The translations under genes and the position numbers were made by a program. A DNA stretch of 64,000 bases, taken from contig CAUJHS010000102.1 in the NCBI GenBank assembly GCA_963204915.1, forward strand, positions 40,127 to 104,126, read 5' to 3'. Within the stretch, counting starts at the first letter, position 1, and each line of letters starts with the position of its first letter. This DNA is from Planctomycetota bacterium. GTDB lineage: Bacteria > Planctomycetota > Planctomycetia > Pirellulales > Pirellulaceae. The notes beneath the pieces are model-generated. The model searched no databases. It was given only the letters and a program-made list of their open reading frames with translations, and was not told the DNA's origin. This document shows, piece after piece, positions 1 to 8,005 of the stretch.

Positions 1-297
1 CGAATGCAAGCAAACCTGGCGCCGTTAGCAGAGCATCCGCATGTCGGCGACGTCCGGCAACGAGGCATGATTGCCGCCGTTGAACTCGTACGGAATAAAG
101 AAACCAAAGAGCCCTACGAATGGGAGGAGCGACGAGGAATTATTGCGTGCCGTCGCGCCATGAACGACGGTGTTTGGCTCCGACCTTTGGGAAACGTTGT
201 TTACTTAATGCCGCCTCTAACAATCTCGCTCGAAGAGATTGATCGACTTTGCGACGCTCTCATTGAAGGTGTAAAACACGCAACGGCAAATCCCTAA
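1..297 (+). CDS. bioA: BioA C-terminus (partial)
   Basis: This is the last ~98 codons of a class III PLP aminotransferase that runs off the left edge. The visible part matches the C-terminal domain of adenosylmethionine-8-amino-7-oxononanoate aminotransferase, which makes diaminopelargonate in biotin synthesis: an RGMIAAVELV strand, then a REAMxxGVWLRPLGNVVYLMPPL-like stretch and a closing helix. The PLP lysine lies outside the window. The codon at 1-3 is in frame, so the ATG at 4 is internal. Another class III aminotransferase is possible, but the LRPLGNVVYLMPPL-type wording favours BioA. No other biotin gene is visible to its right. Confidence 0.8.
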   Translation, partial: RMQANLAPLAEHPHVGDVRQRGMIAAVELVRNKETKEPYEWEERRGIIACRRAMNDGVWLRPLGNVVYLMPPLTISLEEIDRLCDALIEGVKHATANP

Positions 298-356
298 TTG
301 GCATGCATCTCGCCAAGGAAGTTGGCGTTGATCGCGCGACCTGCAAGTGCGCAGCC

Positions 357-965
357 CTAATCTGGCGAGCGCGGCGCGTTGAAGTAGGGCTGTTCTCTTC
401 GAAGACGCACGTCGAGATTGACGAGTTCGCGGTTGCGCCAATTTTGGACCAGTAACCGGACTTCGCCGCGGAGCCCTGCACGGTGCTGCAACTCGTCGCC
501 CAAAGCGAATAGTCGCCCGTCGATTTCACCAACTTGAAACCCATTGACCGTGATAATCACGTCCTGATCTTCCAATCCTGCTTCCATGGCCGCAGACCGT
601 GGGGCGACTTGCGTGATCACAACCCCCGTTGGCGTGTTATACGCATGAACGCCCAAGATCCATCGATCGCGGTCGATCGGATCGTGAGGTTCACCGCGAG
701 GTGGAGTAAGACGGGGCTGCGACATTCCTTCGGGCGTGCCGCGAAGATCAGGATTTCTCTTGGACCTTGGTGTATCGTCTTCCCTTTCCGCATCGTGGTT
801 CGCATGAGGTTGCCGGAGTTCGTCAACCCCGCGATCCCGTGGCGAGTTTCGTTCGCGACGGTCTTGTGCTTCGCCCAAGGTTAGCCAAGCCCAACCCGTA
901 AACATCAATGCGGCGGCGATCAGCCAACAGCGGTGCCGTGGCTCGGCTTGATAGGAAGTCTTCAT
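357..965 (-). CDS. Secreted or membrane-anchored PDZ-domain protein
   Basis: The protein has 202 residues. Residues 12-32 form a hydrophobic segment that could be a signal peptide or an anchor. Residues 33-100 are a low-complexity charged linker rich in Arg, Asp and Pro. Residues ~103-193 form one PDZ domain: an ILGVHAYNTPTGVVITQV start, then SAAMEAGLEDQDVIITVNG as the usual 'G-L-x-x-x-D-x-I' turn. No protease domain is attached, so it is not a complete HtrA. It may bind C-termini of exported proteins or act as a scaffold. It lies between bioA and a threonine dehydratase and shares no obvious operon with them. Confidence 0.7.
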   Translation of the reverse strand: MKTSYQAEPRHRCWLIAAALMFTGWAWLTLGEAQDRRERNSPRDRGVDELRQPHANHDAEREDDTPRSKRNPDLRGTPEGMSQPRLTPPRGEPHDPIDRDRWILGVHAYNTPTGVVITQVAPRSAAMEAGLEDQDVIITVNGFQVGEIDGRLFALGDELQHRAGLRGEVRLLVQNWRNRELVNLDVRLRREQPYFNAPRSPD

Positions 966-1097
966 AGGAACAATTCTGTTCGCGGTCTGCTTCAGCGATC
1001 GAGTTGAGTGCTCGCACCGTTGCTTGCATCATTTGCAGACGTCATTCTCACGCTTCGACCGGTAGCTCCGCAAGTGTCGCCCGTAAACGAATCGCCG

Positions 1098-2081
1098 CTA
1101 CGCGCTTTCGAAGTTCGCGCCAGCAGCCAGAATGGCCGGCAAATGAGCCAAGTCGAGATTGCCGCCGGAAAGAACGCCAACGACCGACTTGCCCTGAAAT
1201 CGATCGCGCGATTTCCACGCTGCGGCAAAAGTCGCAGCGCCGGCGCCTTCGGCAAGGTTGTGTGTGTGCTTGAGAAGTTGATACACGGCCAATCGAAGTT
1301 CTTCGTCCGTCACGAGAATGACGTCATCCATAAGGCGTCGCATGATTTCTAACGTCAAGCTGGCGGGAACGCGCGTTGCCATCCCCTCGGCCCAGGTGTC
1401 GGCGCGCTCCGTGGCGACGAAAGTCCCTTGTCTCCAGGATTGAGCCACAGCCGAAGCTCCCTCCGCCTGTACGCCAATAACTAAGGTTTGTGGTCGCAAC
1501 GCCTTCGCTACCAGGCACGCGCCGCACACGCCGCTTCCCAAGCCGATGGGAACGAAGATGACGTCTGGGTCAGGAAGCGACTCAAAGATTTCCCACGCGA
1601 TTGTTCCCACGCCAGCAATTAAATCGGGCTCATTGGCGGAATGTACATAGCGGCCGCCTTCCTTCTCAACGAGTTGCTCCAAGTACGCTCGCGCCTCGTC
1701 AAAATCTTGGCCATACTCAATGAGCCGGGCACCCAATTGCTGGATCGCTCGGTTTTTGTCGGGGTTGTTATTTCGCGGGACAACAATCGTGCAAGGCGCC
1801 CCGAACCGCCGGCATGCGAAGGCCAGCGACTGGCCGTGATTGCCCGTTGATACGGCAAGAACGCCAGCGCGTCTCTGTTCGTCCTTAAGGCGACTGACCA
1901 GGTTCACTCCGCCCCGCACCTTGAATGCCCCCGTGGGCTGGTGGTTTTCATGCTTTAAGTAAAAGCGACAACCCAAAAGCCCACATAATCCCGGCCATGA
2001 AAACAGCGGCGTTGGAGACAATACCGCGTGTACGCGTGGCAGAGCATCGAGCACATCGGTATAGGCGACATTCATAGTCAT
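1098..2081 (-). CDS. Threonine dehydratase-like PLP enzyme
   Basis: This is a 327-residue fold-type II PLP enzyme. The Schiff-base lysine is K54 in PTGAFKVRGG, the phosphate loop is GLGSGVCG, and the pyridine-N contact is SGGN near residue 307. The length and the missing C-terminal ACT-like domain fit the catabolic/short type (TdcB or serine/threonine dehydratase), which deaminates threonine to 2-oxobutyrate. A serine racemase or a related threo-hydroxyaspartate enzyme cannot be excluded. M1 (2081) and M3 (2075) are both possible starts. The next gene upstream is divergent. Confidence 0.85.
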   Translation of the reverse strand: MTMNVAYTDVLDALPRVHAVLSPTPLFSWPGLCGLLGCRFYLKHENHQPTGAFKVRGGVNLVSRLKDEQRRAGVLAVSTGNHGQSLAFACRRFGAPCTIVVPRNNNPDKNRAIQQLGARLIEYGQDFDEARAYLEQLVEKEGGRYVHSANEPDLIAGVGTIAWEIFESLPDPDVIFVPIGLGSGVCGACLVAKALRPQTLVIGVQAEGASAVAQSWRQGTFVATERADTWAEGMATRVPASLTLEIMRRLMDDVILVTDEELRLAVYQLLKHTHNLAEGAGAATFAAAWKSRDRFQGKSVVGVLSGGNLDLAHLPAILAAGANFESA

Positions 2082-2255
2082 GGTGAAGATTTCCGACGTC
2101 TGGCGACTTGAAGTCGTCCGTCTTGTTGGGAAATGGGACGGTTACCGCGCATCCCAAAAAGTTGCTGGAGTTGCCGCCGTCGTGCGTCAAGGACGACGGC
2201 ATGATACCATGGACGGTCATGCATTCGACGTCCGACGAACGACCTACCCGAACTG

Positions 2256-2600
2256 ATGAATATGGCTACGCCGAACGAACTCTATCGCGAACACGAAAAG
2301 CTCAAAGCCCAGGGAAGTCTCGATGAGGCGCTCGCAAAGCTCCAGGAAGCGCTCCAGCAAGACCCGAACTTTGTCGACGCGCATTTAGCGCTGGCGGTGC
2401 TTTACGGAAAAATGAACCGGCATGAAGACGCTGTCGAACACGGCGAACGTGCTTGCACCTTGGCGCCGAACGACGCATTCAACTTTACCGCGCTGAGCGT
2501 CACCTACCAGCGAGCGTGGCAAGGAACAGGCAATCAAATGTATATTACCAAGGCAGAGGACGCGAAAGCCCGCGCGCATATGCTGGAAATACGACATTAA
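2256..2600 (+). CDS. Small TPR protein
   Basis: A 114-residue protein made mainly of tetratricopeptide repeats. Residues ~5-35 (ELYREHEKLKAQGSLDEALAKL) and ~39-72 (FVDAHLALAVLYGKMNRHEDAVEHG) each fit the 34-residue TPR consensus with W/L-G-Y-A-P positions. There is no signal peptide, so it is probably a cytoplasmic adaptor. The start may be the ATG at 2256 or the one at 2262. It is transcribed away from the threonine dehydratase and has a ~145-base gap before the next gene, so it may be monocistronic. The partner cannot be told from sequence. Confidence 0.7.
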   Translation: MNMATPNELYREHEKLKAQGSLDEALAKLQEALQQDPNFVDAHLALAVLYGKMNRHEDAVEHGERACTLAPNDAFNFTALSVTYQRAWQGTGNQMYITKAEDAKARAHMLEIRH

Positions 2601-2744
2601 CGGCGTAGCAGGTTATGGGAACCGCGTAACTCGCATTGAACCGCGACGACGCACACCTTGGCGCCCCGAGTAATGATCCTTTCAGGACGTGGGCAAATTG
2701 TAGTTAGTCTTTGAGACTTCTTATCTTTAGAACAAAGCGTTTCT

Positions 2745-3542
2745 ATGAAGCCACTTGCAAACTCCATTTTGTTCTTGGCTGTTTTTGTGGGGGCGTCCAG
2801 CACGTTCGTCAGCGCCGCCGATAATGCGGATGGCGAAACATGGATTCAGTTGTTTAACGGAAAAGACCTCTCGGGCTGGACCCCCAAAATCCGGGGGCAT
2901 GCGGTAGGCGAGAATTTCGGCAATACCTTTCGCGTCGAGAATGGGGTATTGAAAGTCGCTTATGACGGCTACGAGAAGTTCGACGAGAAATTTGGACACT
3001 TATTTTACGCCGAGCCTTTTTCGAACTACCGCCTGCGAATCGAGTACCGATTCGTGGGCGACCAGGCGCCGGGCGGTCCGGGGTGGGCCATTCGTAACAG
3101 CGGAGTCATGCTTCACGGCCAAAAGCCAGAATCGATGGCCAAGGACCAAAGTTTCCCCGTTTCCATTGAAGTGCAGTTTTTGGGCGGAACCGGCTCAGGC
3201 GAACGTCCCACGGCGAATCTGTGCACGCCTGGTACTCACGTCGTGATGAATGGCGAGTTGCTCACGCGTCACTGCACGAATTCGCGTTCGAAAACATACC
3301 ATGGCGACCAGTGGGTAACGGTCGAGATTGAAGTCCGGGGAAATCGGCTGGTTCGCCACACGATCGATGGCGTGACGGTGCTCGAGTATTCGGAGCCGCA
3401 ACTTGATGAGAAAGACGCCGACGCCCGCAAGTTACTTGCGCAGGGCTCTGCCAAGATGGTCAGTCAGGGCACGATTTCACTACAATCGGAGAGCCATCCG
3501 ATTGAGTTTCGCAAAGTGGAGTTGTTGAAACTGGACGAATAG
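2745..3542 (+). CDS. DUF1080 / 3-keto-disaccharide hydrolase-type secreted protein
   Basis: The 265-residue protein has a Sec signal peptide at residues 1-24 (cut near VSAADN). Residues ~33-262 form a DUF1080 concanavalin-like domain, opening with WIQLFNGKDLSGW, the family signature. The family is very expanded in planctomycetes. Some members are described as 3-keto-disaccharide hydrolases or glycan-binding lectin-like domains; most are untested. It is expected to act outside the inner membrane on carbohydrate. It stands alone on the plus strand and ends in front of a strong hairpin at 3592-3625. Confidence 0.85.
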   Translation: MKPLANSILFLAVFVGASSTFVSAADNADGETWIQLFNGKDLSGWTPKIRGHAVGENFGNTFRVENGVLKVAYDGYEKFDEKFGHLFYAEPFSNYRLRIEYRFVGDQAPGGPGWAIRNSGVMLHGQKPESMAKDQSFPVSIEVQFLGGTGSGERPTANLCTPGTHVVMNGELLTRHCTNSRSKTYHGDQWVTVEIEVRGNRLVRHTIDGVTVLEYSEPQLDEKDADARKLLAQGSAKMVSQGTISLQSESHPIEFRKVELLKLDE

Positions 3543-3591
3543 CCTTGCGTTCACAAGCGAATTCCACTTCCAGCGACTTTAAACAACGCGC

Positions 3592-3625
3592 CGAGGTGGT
3601 AATACGATTGGCATTTACCACCTTG
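3592..3625. terminator. Strong hairpin between convergent genes
   Basis: AGGTGGTAA (3594-3602) and TTACCACCT (3615-3623) are perfect inverted repeats with a 12-base spacer. A G-U pair and a C-G pair extend the stem outward to 3592/3625. It sits between the 3' ends of two convergent genes, so it probably terminates both. There is no clean T-run on either side, so it may instead protect 3' ends. Confidence 0.5.
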
Positions 3626-3654
3626 AAATGTTTCTAACCGATGCCTGGTGCGGA

Positions 3655-4017
3655 TTAGTGGGCCATTCCTAACAAGGCCTTCCGGGTCTCATCTTGGGCG
3701 CGAATTCGTTCGTCCACATTTTCCACGGCTTCTACGACAAGGGGCAATAGATAACTTACGGCGCAAGGGCATTGTGACGTAGTTCGGGCCCCGCAGATAC
3801 GGCAAATATCGCCTTGGAAGTGCTCAAAATAGGGGTCCATGGCCTTGTTGGTTGTCGTGTGGACCAGGGCAATCAACTCAGGTAGATGGGCCTCGACCCC
3901 ACAAATCTTGCCAAGCGGTTCGCATGGCGGTCCGCCAGGTGGGCGTTCGACGCATCGGGCGCACACGTAAGCGCGGATCTCAGCCAGATACTCGTCTTGA
4001 AATGTGGATAGAACCAT
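3655..4017 (-). CDS. Conserved eight-cysteine protein of unknown function
   Basis: A 120-residue cytoplasmic protein with no signal peptide. Eight cysteines stand at 19, 22, 32, 39, 72, 75, 83 and 85, in the patterns CARC, PPC, LGKICG, CRIC and CPC. A helical stretch (VEAHLPELIALVH) with several His residues lies between the two clusters. The spacing suggests one or two zinc or iron-sulfur sites. I recall similar small proteins in scattered bacteria but know no function. It is divergent from the ribosomal operon, with ~275 bases between them. The start at 4017 is the only good ATG. Confidence 0.65.
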   Translation of the reverse strand: MVLSTFQDEYLAEIRAYVCARCVERPPGGPPCEPLGKICGVEAHLPELIALVHTTTNKAMDPYFEHFQGDICRICGARTTSQCPCAVSYLLPLVVEAVENVDERIRAQDETRKALLGMAH

Positions 4018-4293
4018 GGCGCAAAACTCCTCTCACGAAACACACGAGCACGACCTGTGTACCGAGAAAGGCAAATGGCGGACCGCTTACGAAATCGAAA
4101 GCCTACTAGACAAATCGCCAAGATTTGTTGCAATTGTCAACAGGTTATTCCCTGGCCCAAGAGAGTGCGACAAAGTCGGGCGCGCAACTAGGGACAGATG
4201 AACTGAAATCGCGCGCCGGGGTTGCAGAGCCACCCCCCATCCCGATATATTTGGTGGTTTGCCACTCATCCTGAGCCGCAAACGGTATGCGCC

Positions 4294-4407
4294 ATGAAGG
4301 TCCGAACCAGCGTTCGACGTATTTGTAGTAATTGTAAGGTAGTCCGCCGCAAGGGCCGGGTTTACGTGATTTGTACGAACCCGCGTCATAAGCAGCGTCA
4401 AGGATAG
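4294..4407 (+). CDS. rpmJ: Ribosomal protein bL36
   Basis: A 37-residue protein beginning [11 protein letters not shown]. It keeps the zinc ligands of the C+ form of L36: C11, C14, C27 and H32. It belongs to the 50S subunit. The reading frame is open further upstream, but the ATG at 4294 gives the exact family length. It is the first gene of a five-gene ribosomal alpha operon. The usual upstream neighbours (secY, adk, map, infA) are not present here. Confidence 0.95.
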   Translation: MKVRTSVRRICSNCKVVRRKGRVYVICTNPRHKQRQG

Positions 4408-4461
4408 TCGCCGCTCGGCGATCTCGATTTCATTTACCTGATTTTTGATGGAGACCTATAT

Positions 4462-4845
4462 ATGCCGCGCCTCTTGGGTGTGGACATCCCCAATGACAAG
4501 CAGACGGTCTATTCGTTGACGTACCTCTATGGGGTGGGTCCGAAGGTGGCTCGCGAAGTGTGTCAGAAGGCTGGGGTTGCGCCGGAGAAGCAGGCTCGCG
4601 ACTTAGCCGAAGATGAGGTTAGTCGTTTGGCCTCGCTGCTTGAATCGGAATATACCGTCGAGGGGCCGCTGCGCCGCCAGATTCAGCAGAATATTTCTCG
4701 TTTGAAGGATATCGGGTCGTATCGGGGCATTCGACATCGTCGCGGGCTTCCGGTTCGTGGTCAAAGAACGCGGACGAATGCGCGGACGCGCAAGGGCCCC
4801 AAAAAGACGGTGGCCGGTAAGAAGGGTGTGAAGGATTTGCGGTAG
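4462..4845 (+). CDS. rpsM: Ribosomal protein uS13
   Basis: The 127-residue 30S head protein has the S13 H2TH body ([18 protein letters not shown]) and the basic tail [20 protein letters not shown]. Length is normal. A GGAGA ribosome-binding site lies a few bases before the ATG at 4462. It lies 54 bases downstream of rpmJ and 53 bases before rpsK, all on the same strand, so cotranscription is expected. Confidence 0.97.
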   Translation: MPRLLGVDIPNDKQTVYSLTYLYGVGPKVAREVCQKAGVAPEKQARDLAEDEVSRLASLLESEYTVEGPLRRQIQQNISRLKDIGSYRGIRHRRGLPVRGQRTRTNARTRKGPKKTVAGKKGVKDLR

Positions 4846-4898
4846 TCGGCGGCTGTTTGTTTGTTTTACTTTTGGGAATCTGGAGGGGATCAAACTCA

Positions 4899-5300
4899 AT
4901 GGCGAAAGCCACTTCTGCATCAGCGGCGACCAAAAAACGCAAGACGCGGCGTAATGTCACCCAAGGCGTTGCTCATATTAAGGCGACGTTTAACAATACC
5001 GTTGTTACAATCACGGATACCAAAGGCGACACGCTTTGTTGGGCCAGCGCCGGCACAAGCGGCTTCAAGGGAAGTCGTAAAAGTACGCCATTTGCGGGTC
5101 AATGCGCCGCGCAGCAAGCGGCGGAAAAGGCCTCGAAATTTGGTGTAAAAGAGTTGGAAGTGCTGGTTAAGGGCCCTGGGGCCGGCCGGGAAAGCGCCGT
5201 TACCGCCCTTCAGTCGGCAGGTCTATCGGTAAAATCGATTGAAGACGTCACGCCGATTCCGCACAATGGCTGTCGGCCGCCCAAGCGCCGTCGCGTTTAG
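4899..5300 (+). CDS. rpsK: Ribosomal protein uS11
   Basis: A 133-residue 30S platform protein with the family core [18 protein letters not shown] and the C-terminal motif [15 protein letters not shown]. The ATG at 4899 is preferred over an in-frame ATG at 4857, because it is preceded by GGAGGGG and gives the usual N-terminus MAKATSA. In most bacteria rpsD follows; here rpoA follows directly after a spacer with a terminator-like hairpin. Confidence 0.96.
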   Translation: MAKATSASAATKKRKTRRNVTQGVAHIKATFNNTVVTITDTKGDTLCWASAGTSGFKGSRKSTPFAGQCAAQQAAEKASKFGVKELEVLVKGPGAGRESAVTALQSAGLSVKSIEDVTPIPHNGCRPPKRRRV

Positions 5301-5341
5301 TCGCGGTCAAATTTGTCGCCGTTGCGTCGTTGTGTAATTTT

Positions 5342-5368
5342 GCCGAAGGTCTTGCGCCTTCGGCTTTT
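5342..5368 (+). terminator. Terminator-like hairpin between rpsK and rpoA
   Basis: GCCGAAGG (5342-5349) pairs perfectly with CCTTCGGC (5357-5364) around a 7-base loop, followed at once by TTTT. That is the form of an intrinsic terminator, yet it lies inside a ribosomal operon. It could attenuate transcription into rpoA or act as an RNA processing site. Confidence 0.55.
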
Positions 5369-5417
5369 GCGATTGCCGAACAAATTATTCGTATTTCCGC
5401 TTCATTGGAACATAAGA

Positions 5418-6410
5418 ATGCACATTCGATGGCGTGGGCTTGAATTGCCCAGCATGGTCCGGTGTGAGACCGAAACCCTGACGCCCACTTACGGAAAGTT
5501 CATTGCAGAACCCTTTGAGCGCGGGTTCGGAACGACTATTGGCAACAGTTTGCGTCGGATTTTGCTTTCGAGCTTGGAAGGCGCCGCCGTGACGCAAATT
5601 AAGGTGCGCGGGGCTCAGCATGAATTTACAAATATTCCCGGCGTTTTGGAGGACGTGACGGACATCGTTCTCAATGTGAAGTCTTTGGTAGTGAAGAAGC
5701 ACACGGATGCGACGAAAGTCATCACGGTTGAGAAAAGCACCAAGGGCACCATTACCGGTGCTGACGTGCAGGTTGATCCCGATGTTGAAATTGTTAACAA
5801 GAATCACGTTCTCGCAACGTTAACGGAAGACGTACCGTTCTTCATGGAAATGGTGGTCGAAAACGGCCGGAGTTACGTGCCGGCCACGGAGCATAGCTCC
5901 GGCGAACATGAAATCGGCATTATTCCGATCGACGCGGTGTTTAGCCCGGTTCGACGCGCGCATTTTGAAGTCGAGCAAACGCGGGTTGGTCAAAAGACCA
6001 ATTACGACAAGTTGACGCTTGAAATCTGGACGGATGGTTCCATTACGCCGGAAATGGCGTTGGTGGAGTCGGCGAAGATCCTGCGAAAACATCTTAACCC
6101 GTTTGTCCAATATACCGAATTGGGGGGGCGCGTTCATTCGTCAACGCGCAGCGGTTCGGGTGGGGTTGATCCTGCCCTAGAGCAAAAGCTCAATATGCCC
6201 ATAACACAATTGAGCCTCTCAGTTCGAGCTGCGAATTGCCTTGAATCGGAAAAGATTCATACCGTACGCGAACTTGTCGTCCGTAATGAAGATCAGTTGC
6301 TCGAGATTCGGAATTTCGGTGAAACCACGCTGACGGAGGTTCGGGAAAAGCTATCGGACCTTGGGCTGCACTTAGGAATGCGAGTTCCGTCGGCGCCGGT
6401 CAACCGTTAA
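5418..6410 (+). CDS. rpoA: RNA polymerase alpha subunit
   Basis: A 330-residue subunit with both parts. The N-terminal assembly domain has the [17 protein letters not shown] motif near residue 30. The C-terminal helix-hairpin-helix domain starts near residue 260 ([14 protein letters not shown]) and contacts DNA and activators. The reading frame opens at 5313, but the ATG at 5418 gives [11 protein letters not shown], the N-terminus I recall for planctomycete RpoA. No strong Shine-Dalgarno is visible before it. Its position after rpsK without rpsD between is unusual compared with Proteobacteria and Firmicutes. Confidence 0.97.
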   Translation: MHIRWRGLELPSMVRCETETLTPTYGKFIAEPFERGFGTTIGNSLRRILLSSLEGAAVTQIKVRGAQHEFTNIPGVLEDVTDIVLNVKSLVVKKHTDATKVITVEKSTKGTITGADVQVDPDVEIVNKNHVLATLTEDVPFFMEMVVENGRSYVPATEHSSGEHEIGIIPIDAVFSPVRRAHFEVEQTRVGQKTNYDKLTLEIWTDGSITPEMALVESAKILRKHLNPFVQYTELGGRVHSSTRSGSGGVDPALEQKLNMPITQLSLSVRAANCLESEKIHTVRELVVRNEDQLLEIRNFGETTLTEVREKLSDLGLHLGMRVPSAPVNR

Positions 6411-6487
6411 TCAGTTCAATATTCTTCGATCATGCAATGGATGGGTGGAAGGCGTTCCTTCTGCCGTATTTTGGGAAAGCTTCCGCT

Positions 6488-7147
6488 ATGCGACATCGAC
6501 GAAAAGGCCGTAAACTCGGAAGGACTGCTCCTCATCGCCAGGCAATGCTGCGGAACCTCGCTGCAAGCCTCTTTTTGACTGAGGGTGAGTTTGACGAGGA
6601 TATTCACGAGAACATTCCAAAGATTAAGGGCCGCGTCATTACGACGGTTCCCAAGGCGAAAGAAGCCCGCCGGGTGGTCGAACGGTGTATCACCATCGCC
6701 CGCAAGGCCCTTAAGCATCAAGACGAGGCGAGCAAGTACGCAACGACGGCGCATCGCCACCGCAATGTGGAGGAGTACAAACAGTGGCGCAAGAGCGAGG
6801 ACTGGCGTAAATGGTCGCACGCCATGGCCCCGGTTGTTACCGCACGTCGTCGTGCTATGCAGTTACTTGGCGATAAGGCGGCAGTAAGGATCCTTTTTGA
6901 CACTGTCGCACCGCGCTACGTCGATCGCAACGGCGGTTATACTCGCGTGCTCCGATTGGCGAAGCCGCGATTGGGTGACGCCGGAGACCGTGCAATCCTT
7001 GAGTTCGTGGGCGTGCGAGATCGGCAGATCCAACGTAGCGAAAAGCCCGCTTTCGGCGATGAAGGCGAACGTCAAGATGACGCGAAGGGTCAGGATTCCC
7101 CCGTGGCGACTCAAGACGCCGGCGCAACCGCCGTGGAACAAGGGTAA
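6488..7147 (+). CDS. rplQ: Ribosomal protein bL17, enlarged form
   Basis: This protein begins MRHRRKGRKLGRTAPHRQAM and keeps the core motifs TTVPKAKEARRVVE and GGYTRVLRL of the 50S protein L17. At 219 residues it is far longer than the ~120-130 of most bacteria. The extra length is an acidic insert after FLTEGEFDEDIHENIPKIKG, a Trp/Lys/Arg-rich insert around residues 88-122, and an acidic/glutamine-rich tail after ~residue 183. The ATG at 6488 is chosen over an upstream in-frame ATG at 6437 by homology. It is the last gene of the operon and is followed by a strong terminator. Confidence 0.93.
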   Translation: MRHRRKGRKLGRTAPHRQAMLRNLAASLFLTEGEFDEDIHENIPKIKGRVITTVPKAKEARRVVERCITIARKALKHQDEASKYATTAHRHRNVEEYKQWRKSEDWRKWSHAMAPVVTARRRAMQLLGDKAAVRILFDTVAPRYVDRNGGYTRVLRLAKPRLGDAGDRAILEFVGVRDRQIQRSEKPAFGDEGERQDDAKGQDSPVATQDAGATAVEQG

Positions 7148-7186
7148 CGTTCTGAGGCGAGAACGGTTCATCGTTGTAAATGATTA

Positions 7187-7224
7187 ACGCACAGGGGCTT
7201 TCGCCTCTGTGCGTGTTGTTTTTT
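7187..7224 (+). terminator. Rho-independent terminator of the rpmJ-rplQ operon
   Basis: A 12-bp stem (7187-7198 with 7203-7214, one G-U pair) closed by a 4-base loop is followed by a T-rich tract at 7216-7224. It stands 40 bases after the rplQ stop codon. Confidence 0.9.
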
Positions 7225-7310
7225 CGGTTCGCCTTCATCGTAAGGGCCTCTACGGCTAGCATACGATTAACAAGGCGATACTCGTGTGAAGCCACCGAAA
7301 TCGACGGCGC

Positions 7311-7925
7311 ATGTCTCGTTTTCTTCAGGGTGCGGCGACACGTCACAAGGTCGGTTTTGACTTTACAGATCGCATGCGGCGACTGTGCGAAGACGTCGTC
7401 GAACGGTTGCCCGCCATGCAACATATCCGGATGGCTGAAGTCGCGGTATGTTTCGCTCAAGCTCGCAAGGCGGTGCGGCATGGCTTACACGCGACGCTGA
7501 CTCCTCTCCGCTTTGAGGGAGGGGCGGTAACTCAGCGTCGTGCACGTCGCACCTACGCCATTCAGCGTGTGTTCGATGAAACGGGGCGGGAAATGCTCTA
7601 TGTGCTTAAGTTCTATCTGCCCCGTTTCCTCGATACCTCTTTCGAGGAAAAACTGACCACCGTTTTTCACGAACTTTGGCACATTAGCCCAGAGTTTAAC
7701 GGGGATTTGCGACGTCATCATGGCCGCTGCTATGCACATACGCATTCGCAGAAAGAATATGACGCGGAGATGGCGCGAATGTGGAGGGAGTGGCTCGCGC
7801 TTTCCCCGCCGGAGCACTTGTTCGACTTTATGCGTTACCGTTTTTCCGACCTAGAAGCAATCCATGGAAACATTTTTGGACTGAAATTGCCGCATCCCAA
7901 GCTTCTGCCTATTATTGATCATTGA
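7311..7925 (+). CDS. Putative HELWH zinc metallopeptidase
   Basis: A 204-residue protein without a signal peptide. Residues 120-124 read HELWH, a gluzincin/minigluzincin-type HExxH zinc site in the setting TTVFHELWHISPEF. It is followed by RRHHGR (134-139) and AHTHS, either of which could give the third ligand. It resembles the 'putative phage metallopeptidase' family (PF18894) that also occurs in bacterial chromosomes. The substrate is unknown. The N-terminal 110 residues hold a beta-rich region (RTYAIQRVF, LYVLKFYLPRFL). It is separated from rplQ by the operon terminator, so it has its own promoter. Confidence 0.65.
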   Translation: MSRFLQGAATRHKVGFDFTDRMRRLCEDVVERLPAMQHIRMAEVAVCFAQARKAVRHGLHATLTPLRFEGGAVTQRRARRTYAIQRVFDETGREMLYVLKFYLPRFLDTSFEEKLTTVFHELWHISPEFNGDLRRHHGRCYAHTHSQKEYDAEMARMWREWLALSPPEHLFDFMRYRFSDLEAIHGNIFGLKLPHPKLLPIIDH

Positions 7926-7944
7926 CAAGATTGACCGGACCGAC

Positions 7945-7968
7945 CACCCACTGAGGTGGGGTGTTTTG
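7945..7968. terminator. Weak hairpin between convergent genes
   Basis: CCACC (7945-7949) can pair with GGTGG (7956-7960), or CCCAC with GTGGG in a shifted form, before a GTTTTG run. It is short, but it lies between the 3' ends of the metallopeptidase and FHA genes, where a terminator is expected. Confidence 0.3.
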
Positions 7969-8005
7969 CAGTAAGTCGAGTTAAGTTGGGAAGTCCGCTC
8001 AAGAT

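Noticed and set aside
4016..4201. Plus-strand open frame between the cysteine-rich gene and rpmJ
   Set aside because: It overlaps the start of the minus-strand gene, has no clear ribosome-binding site and no recognisable family pattern. The region is more likely a promoter region.
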